From Heligmosomoides polygyrus polygyrus (lineage: Eukaryota; Nematoda; Chromadorea; Rhabditida; Heligmosomidae), in NCBI GenBank assembly GCA_947396885.1, contig OX377202.1, positions 9,362,001 to 9,426,000 of the forward strand: DNA of 64,000 nucleotides, given 5' to 3'. The first letter of the stretch is position 1; every line of letters begins with the position of its first letter. The position numbers were made by a program, and so were the translations under genes. A model generated the notes under the pieces. The model was not told where the DNA came from, searched no databases, and saw only the letters and a program-made list of their open reading frames with translations. Below are positions 10,401 through 21,047 of this stretch, piece by piece.

Positions 10401-10691
10401 GATAAAAGATAAAAGATGGCGTTACTCTAACCATTTTGGGATGCGCCAAGCATTCTACTTCTGCGAGGATGCCGTGAAGGCGGTTTTTATGCGTATTAGG
10501 ACATACAGTAACTTGCGATGGCCAGCCGATGAACAAGTTAGCACCTTTTTCTTTCCCGACAAGTCTGGTAGCAATTCACCGAACCCGACAAGATGGAAGA
10601 CTTGATTGGCCTGTGCGAGAAATCCGAACCAGGAACCGGGTAGCGGGTGCACGCGACAGCCGGCACCTCCTCCAACTGCGCCACACGCGTC
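10401..10691 (-). repeat. SINE-A copy nested in FB1
   Basis: Tail GATAAAAGATAAAAGATGGC at the left, head ACTGCGCCACACGCG at the right. FB1 right-arm sequence resumes on the far side, so this insertion is younger than the foldback. Confidence 0.82.
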
Positions 10692-11531
10692 TTTTTCACA
10701 CGATGCTGTAAAAAGGCTTTATTCTTCTCCTAGTATCCTAATGACATTATAAAATTTCAAACAGTGCTTTCACTTATTATGCCGGCTGAATTAAAATGTT
10801 TAAAAAAATCATGCTAAAATTCCATTGGACAAAAAATATTGCAGCTTTCATGCGTATGTGGAAGAGGCTCGTTGTAATTTGATTTAAAAGAGTTCAGTTT
10901 GACTTCAAAAGCCTCAAGTTTGCTTAGAAGAGTGTCCACGTTGATTTGAAAAGTGTCCAACTTGACGTTAAAATGCTTTTGAACGGCGCCCTCCTTGTCC
11001 GATCCGAAAAACTTCCAAAATCAGGAGTTTGTCGGCCTCACTAATCATCTCCTAAACGTTTAGTTCTAAGTTTATAAGGTCGTGGTCAAAATGGCTAACT
11101 GTCATACATATTATCCTTTCAAGGTTTTATGGAAGAAAAATCCTGAAACGCTTTTACTTGCGTACAAAACATATTTACGACCCGTGGTATGTAGAGTTTG
11201 GTACGACGGTTTTCACCTACGTCAAGAAAAAAGACGTTGATATGTTGGAGAGCGTTCAAAATAATTTTACACGGAAACTCACAATGAGATGCTTTGGCGT
11301 AGATTATTCGCAAATCCCAAACGGCAGAGAAAGAAACAGGATGCTTGGACTAAGATCTCAGAAGGAAGGTTACTGATCACAAAATGCCGTTGAAGATTCT
11401 CGCGGGCAATCTCCACATAAGCCCTCCACATTTTTTCGGTGATAAACTAGTAAGAACAAGAGGAGGTCCGTGTGCAAGCTCCCATTGCAAAAACCACGAT
11501 GCGATTTTCATTTCTGACATATAGAAAATTG

Positions 11532-11734
11532 GGTACATGTCGCGTAGGTGAGCAGCATTGGTAGGTGGAAGCGCGTCAGCCAATAATAACCAACTAGAGC
11601 ACAGCCCGTACACATGCCAGCCCATCAGGGTACCGACTGTATACGACATCTCTGATTGGCGCGCCCATGCCATGCTGTCTGACTGGATGGGGCGTTCCCA
11701 CCTACCAATGCTGCTCACCTGCGCGACATGTACC
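11532..11734. mobile_element. M1 TIR element, copy 1 of an identical pair
   Basis: 203 bp bounded by GGTACATGTCGCGTAGGTGA and TCACCTGCGCGACATGTACC. The inverted termini extend about 40 bp through GCAGCATTGGTAGGTGG. By eye it is base-for-base identical to 13000-13202. Directly after it lies GTAGAATG and a SINE-A tail. Confidence 0.85.
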
Positions 11735-11785
11735 GTAGAATGCATAGCGCATCCCAAAAGGAACTGGATAGCGCCCTCCCTTATC
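11735..11785 (+). repeat. SINE-A tail fragment next to M1
   Basis: GTAGAATGCATAGCGCATCC through GCGCCCTCCCTTATC is only the last 50 bp of SINE-A. The matching body, in opposite orientation, follows the second M1 copy at 13203. Confidence 0.75.
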
Positions 11786-11794
11786 AATTCGTCC

Positions 11795-12012
11795 GGATCT
11801 ATCCTAGTCGGGAGGGGGAACCGGAAAATGTCATTTGCGTGTGTCATTCCATGCCACATCACATCCCCTGAGTTTAAATAGAAGCCCTAATCACATCCCC
11901 TGAGTTTAAATAGAAGCCCTCGCATAGTGGCACAGCAGCTGAAGCACTCGTAGAAACTCGAGAACAGATTGGAGATACAAAGCACTCTATGCCACTCCAA
12001 TTAGGATAGATA
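11795..12012. mobile_element. M2 TIR element with an internal duplication
   Basis: Left end GGATCTATCCTAGTCGGGAG, right end CCAATTAGGATAGATAC. It shares interior sequence (ACAGCAGCTGAAGC, GGAGATACAAAGCACT) with the copy at 41714. A 30-bp unit containing CCCCTGAGTTTAAATAGAAG is present twice (11859-11888 and 11891-11920). Confidence 0.75.
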
Positions 12013-12507
12013 CATTTATCCATTTCTTTTGACGTCCATCCAAACGCTACGCCTCTCCAAGACCTGCTCCCTTCCAGAGAAACGTCTGATGCTCAGCAGG
12101 TGAACGCATGCAGATCAGAAGCGAAGGCGTTTCGTTCAGACACAGCAGAATTCCCGATTGTTTTCGAGGCGTTTGGGTGGCTTGACGTGATGTTGACTCA
12201 AAAATGGAATCCCACCTAGCAACGGTGGTGCCCGCTCAGTTGCTCGCGGCGAAAACTCGAAGAATTACGTCGTGTAGCAATTATGTTCCATCTCATGTAT
12301 ATCACGTCTCATTCCTTCTAAAGGGCACACTTCTTCCGAACGAGCGTCATCTCCGTCGTCGTTAGACAGAGCAGCAGCAGCAGTCCTCAATCATCTTTAT
12401 CGAGTCCATCACACAAAACACGACGTGCTTCACGACGTGAGATTAGCCTTCTGACGATGAGGACGCTCTCGGCCATCCATTAATGGCGCCTTCAATTCCA
12501 ATCCGTT
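12013..12507. other. unassigned stretch
   Basis: No family recognised. Becomes GC-richer toward 12500, where a candidate exon begins. Confidence 0.4.
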
Positions 12508-12868
12508 GTGCTTCGCGGGAGATCCGGCGAGGAATTAACAACCGAAAAACGCAGCTTTGTCTCCGCTTGCACACCGCTGTTCAAACTTTCACAGCCTAGA
12601 GCTCCTGCGAACGTCGTCCGCGGCCTAGTCAGCAGTTCTCTGCGGGAGCGCTTCAGTTCCAGCCGCTCTACCGAATCTGCCACTCGCATACATACTTTGG
12701 CCAAATTGAGCGCCGTGTTTGTGTGGAGACGTGAGTGTGGCTGCCTAGGCGGTCAACAGCAAAATCGTTGTTGTGTTGGGCTCAGCTTTAGGTGTAATAC
12801 CGCCGTTTGACTTCCTTTTCTTTTTTCTTCTTGCAGAACGGGATAAGAAGCGCTATAGAAAGCCCAAG
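12508..12868 (+). CDS. candidate two-exon gene start, product unknown
   Basis: A GC-richer open frame (12508-12730) reaches a donor GTGAGT at 12731. After a 106-nt pyrimidine-rich intron ending TTTTTCTTCTTGCAG, a 32-nt segment (12837-12868) ends at a possible weak donor, GTACTA. Joining at these sites keeps the frame open and gives a basic peptide QRDKKRYRKPK after VFVWR. Intron length and acceptor fit nematode genes. No ATG start was fixed and no domain was recognised, so this could be 5' untranslated exon sequence or chance. Confidence 0.28.
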
Positions 12869-12999
12869 GTACTACCGGATAGCCATCTGATTCCTTCAAT
12901 CCTTCCCTTTAACTTTATTTAGCTTGATTCGTTGATATTTTGTCATACAAAGCGTAAGGATGATACTCACGCGTAAAACAAGTGAGAAAAAGAAACAAG

Positions 13000-13202
13000 G
13001 GTACATGTCGCGTAGGTGAGCAGCATTGGTAGGTGGAAGCGCGTCAGCCAATAATAACCAACTAGAGCACAGCCCGTACACATGCCAGCCCATCAGGGTA
13101 CCGACTGTATACGACATCTCTGATTGGCGCGCCCATGCCATGCTGTCTGACTGGATGGGGCGTTCCCACCTACCAATGCTGCTCACCTGCGCGACATGTA
13201 CC
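13000..13202. mobile_element. M1 TIR element, copy 2 of an identical pair
   Basis: Identical by eye to 11532-11734 and in the same orientation, 1.47 kb downstream. It is followed directly by CATTCTAC, the complement of the GTAGAATG that follows copy 1, and by a SINE-A body. Confidence 0.85.
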
Positions 13203-13444
13203 CATTCTACTTCTACGGGGTGTCGTGGATGTGATTTGAATGCGTATTTGGCCATACAATGACTTGTGGTGGCCAGCCGATGAACAAGTCAGCGCTTTAT
13301 CCTTCCCAGACACGCCTGGTACCAATTCATCGACCCCAGAGGGATGGAAGGCTTGGTTGGCCCCGCGCGGGAAATCCGAACCAGGAATCTGGTATCGGGT
13401 GCCCGCGAGAGTCGGCGCCTCCTCCAGCTGCGCTACACGCGCCC
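13203..13444 (-). repeat. SINE-A body without tail
   Basis: Starts at CATTCTACTTCTACGGGG directly after M1 and ends CTGCGCTACACGCGCCC. The tail portion is missing here and is found in inverted orientation at 11735-11785. Confidence 0.83.
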
Positions 13445-13552
13445 AAAACAACAGATAGGACGAAAAATTCTGTACAGAAAGTAGCATTAATGCGCGATGC
13501 AAGCTGAATTTTTACTAAATAACAGACGAATGAGAAATAGTAACAAAAAACG

Positions 13553-13610
13553 CTGAATGCGTGGCGCACAACAAAAGGAAATGAATAAGGCCGTTCTTTA
13601 TCCTTGTCCT
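13553..13610 (+). repeat. SINE-A tail fragment
   Basis: GAATGCGTGGCGCACAAC through GCCGTTCTTTATCC is the 3' end of SINE-A in plus orientation, abutting a minus-oriented body at 13613. Confidence 0.6.
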
Positions 13611-13612
13611 TA

Positions 13613-13782
13613 TCGTGGAAAAGAACTCAGTGTCTATCATTTCCAGAGAGCATATTTTGCACCAATTCACCGACCCCGAAACGACGGAATGCTTAGTTGG
13701 CCTGGGTGGAAATCCGAACCAAGAAGCTGATATCGGATGCACGCGACAGCCGGCACCTCCTCCGACTGCGTTACATGAGCTC
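13613..13782 (-). repeat. SINE-A body, truncated
   Basis: Matches the SINE-A segment from the TTGTTCATCGG-region complement to the head (CCGGCACCTCCTCCGACTGC). Diverged, without its own tail. Confidence 0.65.
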
Positions 13783-14057
13783 CGTTAAATGATAGAGAAT
13801 AATAATAGTTCAGGGGAAGAACCAACGGTAAGTGACAGAAGATATGTATGTACCATCTTCACATCAAGCTGAACTTCTTCCAAATCGTATGTCTATTGAG
13901 TTGAACTGGGCACGCTGAAAAAAAATACTCGAAATAAATGTTGGATAGAAAATTAGTTCGTCATCGTTTGAAAATTTTCAATTTTAAAAGTAACTCAGAG
14001 TGGTTGGAAAGTGAATGCACTTGAATAATCACAAAATTCATCCTTTTTAGCTAAATG

Positions 14058-14875
14058 TTAGGTTGGCCGGAAAGTTCTGGCGGTTTATGTGCAACCCCTT
14101 TTCATTCATTTACTCCTAAATCCATATTCAACATACTTCTCATTTTTATGTAGAGTCTAGTGCGGAATTCTTCGCTCTATCTGGCGGAATAATTTGTGCT
14201 TCACCTATGCTCAGTCGTTGTATTTCTTCGAAGACTTGTTGAAGTATATCGAAGGAGCAATTCAGAATGGTATTTTGTTTCAAATCGAACTGGGCCAATT
14301 CGCCGTCAAAATATCCAGACAATTCAACCATGTGGGGGCCGAATAGTGTTGGAGGAAGGACCGTGCAACGGTGGTTCGAGAAATTTCATTCTGGAAATTT
14401 CGTACTTGAAGGTGTGCTCAGAAGCGGCAGAGCTACAGTAGTCCAGGACGACGATTTGAAGACCTCCACCGATATGACGCTCTTCGTGTCCCTCGAGCGA
14501 GACAGGGACGAATGGAGACGCTGCTGGCGCCCGCTCTAGCAAGTCGATGGTCAACGGGACGACAGGTGATACAGGTGATACAGGCTGACGTTGAAGTTCT
14601 ATCTCACCCGCCTACGCTAAGCGACTACCATCAAGCATTTTCAGAAGTTTCTTGCTGCTACAACCTTCGCAATTCAAAACCACGCAAAAACAGCCTTTCT
14701 AGAATTGGTCGCATCTCGGCCATCGTTTTTTCGCTGATGGAATTAATCAACGAGCACCGCGTTGGAAAAAGTGTGCTGATTCGAATGGTATCAACTGAAG
14801 TTGGTGAGTATGAAGAAGGTTGTGATCGTTTGAAGTGGATCAGTCAAAACCGCCAGAATTGTCCGGCCAACCTAA
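14058..14875 (+). mobile_element. decayed mariner element with an RTE insert
   Basis: TIRs TTAGGTTGGCCGGAAAGTTC and its near complement ending GTCCGGCCAACCTAA bound 818 bp. The right end is followed by TA, while the left flank is TG. Remnants of transposase are visible: a helix-turn-helix region with TVQRWFEKFHSGNF and, after the RTE fragment, VEVLSHPPTLSDYH, which matches the PHPPYSPDL..DYH block. The central catalytic region is deleted, so the copy is dead. Confidence 0.75.
14465..14583 (+). mobile_element. RTE LINE 3' end nested in mariner
   Basis: Encodes [20 protein letters not shown], the C-terminal end of the RTE ORF as seen at 34.7 and 38.5 kb, then a stop and a GGTGATACA tandem tail (two units). 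Same orientation as the host element. A severely 5'-truncated insertion or a capture during repair. Confidence 0.75.
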
Positions 14876-15399
14876 TACAACTGGACGACAAGGTGAAGGT
14901 AGCTATGCCGCTGTCAGCCTGTAGTCCATTTGTAGCTCAGTGCGCTGCGTATTCCATCCTATAGCTACCACAGCTTGTGGTTCCACGTTTCCATTGCTAA
15001 TGAGGGCTGGAGAAGGAATGTTGTGACTACTAGAGCGAGAACAAAGGAGTGCTAAGCGTCAGGCTGCTACTGGCAGGCTTCAATGTATAGAAAGAGAGCG
15101 GAAATGGCGACGACCAAAACAGAGCTACCGCCGATCACTTGAATTTAAGTGGAAACGCCCAAAAAGCGCCTGTGTCGCAATCCATTCCCGGCTAAAAGCT
15201 TTTAGCTGCTCGAAGCGAACGGACAAGAACAGTCGGAGCAAAACCAAATTTGGAAACATCCCATCTCCAAGCGATTCGAATGGTTTCGTAATCGAAGCGG
15301 CCAGACATCCTAGTGGAGCGGTGGTCAGTGCTACCCGTACAAAAGGTTGCATGTGGGCATAAAAAATGAAGGGGAGAGAGACCAACCTTAGCCGTCACT
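14876..15399. other. unassigned stretch
   Basis: No gene recognised. A short palindrome AAAAGCTTTT occurs near 15196. Confidence 0.4.
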
Positions 15400-15840
15400 G
15401 TGTCGCGCCATGCATTCAAAGAGCTCGCCGCAAATTTCATTTGATTGATAGTGTAATTACCACTTAAATAAACCATCCAAATGAGGATATGTGTGTTCTT
15501 CGCGACCGTTTTTGTTTGTCGTTAACAGTAGGCAAACTCCATGCAAACAGAAATTCTGCTACCACTAGCGATGTTTTGGAAGAGGGCATGGCGCAATCTC
15601 TCCTTGGCTCTAAAAACGATCCCTTCCTGCTCTTCATAACAGGCATTAAACCGTTTTTTTCTCAAGAAGTAAACATTTTATAAAATTTCAAATCACTTAT
15701 TGGGTATATGATTTGAAACTTCGAAGAAAGTAAAAATTTCATCGAACGAAAAATCATTCTAACCGTTTCCGGGAGTCTCTGGGTTGATGTAGAAGAAGCC
15801 CGTTTCAATTTGGAAGTTAAGATGGTACAAATCTCTGCAT
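15400..15840. mobile_element. FB1 foldback, core plus right arm
   Basis: The core runs from TCGCGCCATGCATTCAAAGA to AGGGCATGGCGCAATCTC, whose ends are themselves inverted (GCGCCATGC/GCATGGCGC). The right arm contains TTTTATAAAATTTCAAATCA. The left arm is missing. The core matches those at 24.55, 27.63, 36.75 and 58.84 kb. Confidence 0.65.
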
Positions 15841-17915
15841 GAAAAATGCGAACGGGCCTGCTTTGAACAGAAGCACTCCCTTTTGAAGGATAAATGCATG
15901 CTCATTCTGCTCAGCCTCTGCAATGCAGCTGTGATGTTGTCGAAGGCCTATACAATACTTCGGCGACGCTGTTGTCGGCGACGTCGGCGACAACGTCGCG
16001 CGGGCTGCTATACACTGCGCACTGAGATGAAGGGGACCACAAACGGCAACATCTAGACGAGGTATTTCTTTCCGGTTAGTGTGAAATCGTCGCTGACGAT
16101 GAGGAACCGTGTAGCCATTTGAAACGTCAATGCCTAAGGTTAGTTGGAAAGATTCTTTACGCTCTTGAAGACCTGATCACATTCCTGTTGTCGCTCAGAT
16201 TCTGCTTCCAACAACGGCTTGTTTAACGGCGGCAGGATAAGCAGATTTGGCATTGAATTTGAATCAAAGTGTTTTTTCTTCACACGAGATCTTCACAGGC
16301 AACAGGAATTCGGTTAAGAATTCAGACGGAAGTTCATTGTGGGCTCTAATTTCTGAGATCCTCAGGGAGTTTTTTGTAGTGCGCTTGAGAAAGTCTATCA
16401 AATGGGTGAGGGCGAGCGCAGCAGTGCAAGGAGATGTAGGAGGACACGCCTAGCGTGAATAATCGCAGAGTGGGCGAGGTCCGCTGAACATGGAGTGAGG
16501 GATTCACAAACACGGAATGATTAATGAGGCGCGACGACGCAACAACAAACAAATTTATCGTCAGCCGTAGCATAGCCATGTGGGACGGCAAGGCTGAATT
16601 GCCGGCGGCTGAATTATTCTGACGCAATTCGCGAGCAAGCCGTCGAAAACAGAGCGAAGGGCAAGGAAAGCCGCTCGAGAGGGACAGTTCGACGGTGATG
16701 ACGACGCTACTGCCGGCGCTGGTGTCGAGTGTCACGGTATTGCAGGGTGCGAGTGATGTTCAAACACTGGTGCTCAGACCCGAGCGGGCGATGAATTGCG
16801 GCCGGATATGCGGTGACGCATACAGACCGCCGCCGAAATCAGATCCTCACCAGGTAGTCGTCATCGACCTCGAACACGAATATTTCTCCGACCACAACAG
16901 CTGAAGCCGTCGAGGGGTGCAAAACGCTCAGCGGGGTTGCCATGACAACCCGGGTGTTTATCGACGACCACACAATGGAACAGCACCACTCGCCGCACAA
17001 GTCTTCCTTAAGAGGGCTTCTCTGTTGGTGGGTTTCTCATATGAGCCAAAGAGCGAACAGAAGCTGAAGGGATTGTGCAGGAGACGAGTAATGAAGCCTG
17101 GAGGCTTCAACAACAGCGGTTGTTATGTTTACTCCGCGAAATAGGGCACATTCTCTGGGGTGAAGTGCAGTTCTTCCTCGCCTTAAATGAACTTTCTCCT
17201 ATATACAGTGGCGAGCAAAAACTACAATTTCTATTCTAAAATGATGAGTGTTGAAATCAAACATGAATGCGCTTGAATACTTAATTTTCCAATAAAACCC
17301 CGAAAAGGCACTAGACATTAATGTGGTCTGAGGAGAGGGAAAAGCGCCAGACAATCGCAACCAATCAGAGCGGCGACCGGACACCTACTAGCCAATCACG
17401 ACGCGGACCATACACACGCCCTCCGTGCAAGATGATTTAATGCGCTTGCTAGTCTGGCGTGTTGCCCTACCCATGTAGGCCAGTTAACGACTAGTACGTC
17501 AAACGTTTTCCAGTGTTGTAGCGCGTAGCGTCCTGCCCGGAAGCCGGAGAATGCGAGTACGAATGCCAAAGGCAGGTTTTAGTTTGCCTAAAGTGGCCTT
17601 ACGATTAGTTTTGAAGTTCTTTACTTAAATCAAGCCAAACACGTTCCAAGAAGTGCAAATTAAATATTTCATTTGAGAAATTTCTATAAAACCCCGCCGA
17701 TTCTTAACGTGCTTCAAACGATGCCTCAAAAAATGTTTATTTTTTATTTTTAAGCGCATTATTTCAGAAGGCTATAATATTCTCAACCAGTTGGCTACAG
17801 CAATGTGCCATGGCCTGCTTAAAGTGAAGAAAGCGAGCATTTTGTAATCTGTTAAGTATGGAAATTGGGCACAATTGTTACCTTCAGAATTCCTAAGGTA
17901 GAGAAAACAGATATC
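15841..17915. other. largely unassigned, 2 kb
   Basis: No gene was recognised. It includes half an H2 hairpin (15943-16019), a Tc1-like terminus TACAGTGGCGAGCAAAAACT near 17206 without a partner, and a weak SINE-B-like segment at 17517-17580 (CCTGCCCGGAAGCCGGAGAA). Confidence 0.4.
15943..16019. repeat. H2 hairpin element, left half
   Basis: AAGGCCTATACAATACTTCG followed by GGCGACG repeats and GCGCGGGCTGCTA matches the left arm of 5691-5795. No right arm. Confidence 0.5.
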
Positions 17916-18085
17916 CTGGGGCCGGATTCATCAACAATTAAACCCGTGGGTATGCGGGTATAAGGGGTAGAGATAAGATAAGAGTCAGGTAGAGATGAGG
18001 CAAGAGTTAGAGACGCAGGATTCATCGTGGGTATGTCTACCACCACCTATACCCGCGGGTTAGTCGTTGATGAATCCGGCCCCAG
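17916..18085. mobile_element. H1 hairpin element, 170 bp
   Basis: Left end CTGGGGCCGGATTCATCAAC, right end GTTGATGAATCCGGCCCCAG. The inner segments GTGGGTATGCGGGTATAAGG and ACCTATACCCGCGGG also pair. A close relative at 18992 shares the interior. Confidence 0.8.
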
Positions 18086-18624
18086 AACTCTTCACAGGAA
18101 GGTTATTTGTTGTGTTGATCACAAACATAACACGAGTTTTTTACTAACAGAGTACGGTAGATTAAAGGGGGGATAAGGTGACTAAGGGTGTCAGGATCGG
18201 GCTCATCGATTTCGCCGATAGATCACTAAGGTGTTGATTTAGTGTGCTGATTACAATGAGATGGTTATGGTGTTATAGTCATGAATGAATAACGCAAACA
18301 AGGAATGGATAGAGAAAAAATCCCGTATTAAGGTACAAGGTTGTCGCCAAGTTAATCTCCGTTTCGAGGTATATAAAAATAAATGCGTTTTTTACTCTAA
18401 ATCATTCCGTCTCAGGGAAGGTCACGCATACCGTTCGGTAGGTTTTTTACTGCACTTTCAAAGAAAATGTGTAGATGTCGCCCTAATTTTTCTAGTCGAC
18501 CTTTTCCAGGGCTGCATAAAATCATGGACTGACGCGACTGTAGAGTCATCATGCTTTACGGATTTAAACTGGGATATTCTGCGGCGGTGACACCCCCCAT
18601 AACCTTAGCCTTAATTTTTCGGAC
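18086..18624. other. unassigned stretch
   Basis: No gene recognised. The mariner remnant begins shortly after. Confidence 0.4.
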
Positions 18625-19481
18625 GGACTGTCCTTGCGAACGAACGCTGAGAGGCTCTGCATCAGAAAAATTCGCTTCTAGCGAGTTTGTTCTTGAAGAA
18701 AAACGGGGTCGTCGCTTGACGATGTCGTTTTGAGGAGAGCCGTCGAAGCAAAGCTGGAGACGAATACACGCACGATAGCAGAGGACATTGGCGTACATCA
18801 TGGTACGGTAGCAAGGCATTTGGCGAGAATCGGCAAGGTGAAGAAGATGTCGATGTGGGTGCCTCATGAGCTGACCGATGAGGAGCGTTTGGCACGTTTC
18901 GACACTCGCTCAAGCCTGCTAGTTGGCATTCAATATGAGCCTTTTGTAAGCCTTAATATGACTTAGATAGAAAATGGGTCCTTTACGATAACAGAGGCCG
19001 GATTCATCAACAATTAACCCGTGGGTATGCGGGTGATAAGGGGTAGAGATAAGATAAGAGTCAGGCAGAGATAACGCAAGAGTCAGAGACGCAGGCGTCA
19101 TTGTGGGTATCTCTACCCCTTATACCCGCGGGTTAGTCGTTGATGAATCCGGTCCCAGGAGGAAGGATTTGTCTGGGTAGATAAGGAGGCTTCTCCAGCA
19201 TCCTCTCCTAACCCCGACCTTCACCCTAAAAATGTTATGCTTACTTTGTGGTGGTGTTTTAAAGGCGTAATCCATTACAGCCTTTTGCAACCTGGTCAGG
19301 AAAACACAGCAGAGCCTTACTGCTGTGATTTAGACCAGGCGCATGAGAAGTTGCAAAAATCGTGGCCGGCAGTGGTGAATAGAGGAGCGCCGCTCCTGTT
19401 GCTGGACAATGCAAGGCCGCACACCTCATGAATCACTCGGCGAAAATTGACCCATTTAGGTAGGTATCGAAGTTCTCCCTT
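18625..19481 (+). pseudogene. mariner transposase remnant split by H1
   Basis: Conserved mariner blocks in order: SSEFVLEEKRGRRLT, AVEAKLETNTRTIAEDIGVH, VARHLARIGKVKKM, WVPHELTDEERLARF, DRKWVLYDN (catalytic block 1, retaining one Asp), then after the H1 insertion VMLTLWWCFKGVIHYSLLQP and LLLDNARPH (catalytic block 2). Several frameshifts and stops are present and the third catalytic block is lost at a hairpin near 19482. No TIRs were found. Related to the 30.7-kb copy but distinct from the 50.6-kb one. Confidence 0.8.
18992..19158. mobile_element. H1 hairpin element inside mariner
   Basis: CAGAGGCCGGATTCATCAAC to GTTGATGAATCCGGTCCCAG, with an interior very similar to 17916-18085. It sits directly after the YDN codons of transposase block 1, so it inserted after the mariner. 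Confidence 0.8.
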
Positions 19482-19580
19482 GGGGCACGTTTAAACTTCC
19501 ACGTATTGTGGCAACATTGATCGAGCGACGTGATACATGCCGTCGCATCGCTCGGCGTCTGAAATATAAACGGGCCTTTA
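19482..19580. mobile_element. hairpin element, H2-like
   Basis: Left end GGGGCACGTTTAAACTTCC and right end GAAATATAAACGGGCCTTTA are imperfect inverted repeats. Inside, GATCGAGCGACG pairs with GTCGCATCGCTCGGC. It truncates the mariner remnant. Confidence 0.55.
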
Positions 19581-20032
19581 CCCACCATATTCTCCTAACC
19601 TTTCCCTCACTTACTATAACTTTTTCCTAGCTCTTGATTCTCATTTGCGTCAGAAACAATTCACTGATTTGCCCGATGTTGAATGTGCTCTCCTTAATTT
19701 CGACAATTCCTGTGATCTGAATTTTTATTGTAAAGGATTAGGTTCACTACACGTTCATTGACAAAAATGTATAGATTTTGGTAGCTTCTACTTTGATTAA
19801 AAAAGTTGTATTTAAGCTGAGTTATAGCAGTTTGAAGTAAGCGGTCCGTTTCGGCGATTAATTTTGCGATAGCCTTATAGAGCACACAACAGGCCATATG
19901 CCCCAGGCGTTCCTGGATTATCTCTACGTATCGCCTCTACGGTCAAGCAGTCAACGCGTACGAATTTGTGTGATGACGCGGGAGCGCGAGAGAGATTATT
20001 CATTTAAATGGGAATACCCACAGGAGCCTTTT
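19581..20032. other. unassigned stretch
   Basis: Nothing recognised. Confidence 0.4.
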
Positions 20033-20169
20033 GCCCTAATTTACACTTTCGCCGCCGCGCGGCGCGGCACCGCGATCGCCATAGATATCGATTTTTCGCG
20101 CCCCGCCCGGTAAATATCTATTCCGACCGTCATGCCGCGCCGCGCAGAGGCGAAAGTATAAACTAGGGC
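20033..20169. mobile_element. GC-rich hairpin element
   Basis: GCCCTAATTTACACTTTCGC and GCGAAAGTATAAACTAGGGC are inverted termini, followed inside by CGCCGCGCGGCGCGGCA and its complement. Belongs to the same general class as H2. Confidence 0.65.
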
Positions 20170-21047
20170 TTAGACTTGACTACAACTGGACTTCCACCAT
20201 CCTTACACGGCGACGTATGCTGCATAGCCATCCGTGAATATGTATTTCAACTATTATTCCCCTCCTCCGAGTGGATTTGCACCAGAACTTTAATCAAAAG
20301 AGAGATTCATCACAGTCGAAAACGCACTGTAAGCGAAAGTGGGATCCTGCCACATCTGAAAATTGAATAAAACAAGTCCTCAAGCAGACAGTGCACTAAC
20401 CGACCCACAAACACGTGTTGGGAGGCCGTCATCGATCTGACGGAGTCACGGACGTTGAACAGTTTTTGGACTCTACCGTAGTTCAACAGACCCATGAATC
20501 ACAGTTGTTGAGAGGAACATAAACGGGCCTGTGCGAATGCGGGTGACGATCAGGAGCACTCGGTCGGCGCTGCTGTACACTATCGATGGCGTGGGCGCTG
20601 TGTCAACAGAAGCCGAGTAGAGTTACAGGTGTTCGTTATGAGACCAACTGACGAGGGGACCTGGTGACGCACCAGCTGTGGGAATAGGGAGAAGTGGAAG
20701 GGCAGTGTTGACAAAGCCCAAAGTCGACCGCGAATCGATCCTGGCGTACTTGTGTGTTTGAGCATCGACTGGGGGAAATGGAATGAGAAGAGGAAGTACC
20801 TGTGGACAATAAGCCGCTACGGGATGGTGGCGGGTAACATGATCACGCTCTCGGCGAGCAGTGGTGTTTGGTCGTCTATTGCTTTCCAGCATAAAAAAGG
20901 ACCGCGACCTGCGTCACGCATTCGGGTTGCTAGAAGTGGGGAAACGGACCTGCTTCAGAGTGAATTGTGGAGGCTAGTGGTGCTCCACTTGGCATTCAGT
21001 TCTTCCTCCTTCACTCTCGGAGCGCACGTCACAGCAAGAGTTCATAT
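20170..21047. other. unassigned stretch
   Basis: No gene or repeat family recognised. Confidence 0.4.

Larger units (their letters stand above)
9794..10990. mobile_element. FB1 foldback copy with a nested SINE
   Basis: The left arm (about 9800-9920) is the complement of the right-arm segment containing TTATAAAATTTCAAACAGTG (near 10747). Between them is a shortened FB1 core starting GCGCCATGCACGC (9940). The right end (10866-10985) carries subterminal motifs of the form AAAGTGTCCAACTTGACG. SINE-A at 10401-10691 is inserted in the right arm. No coding. Confidence 0.6.
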
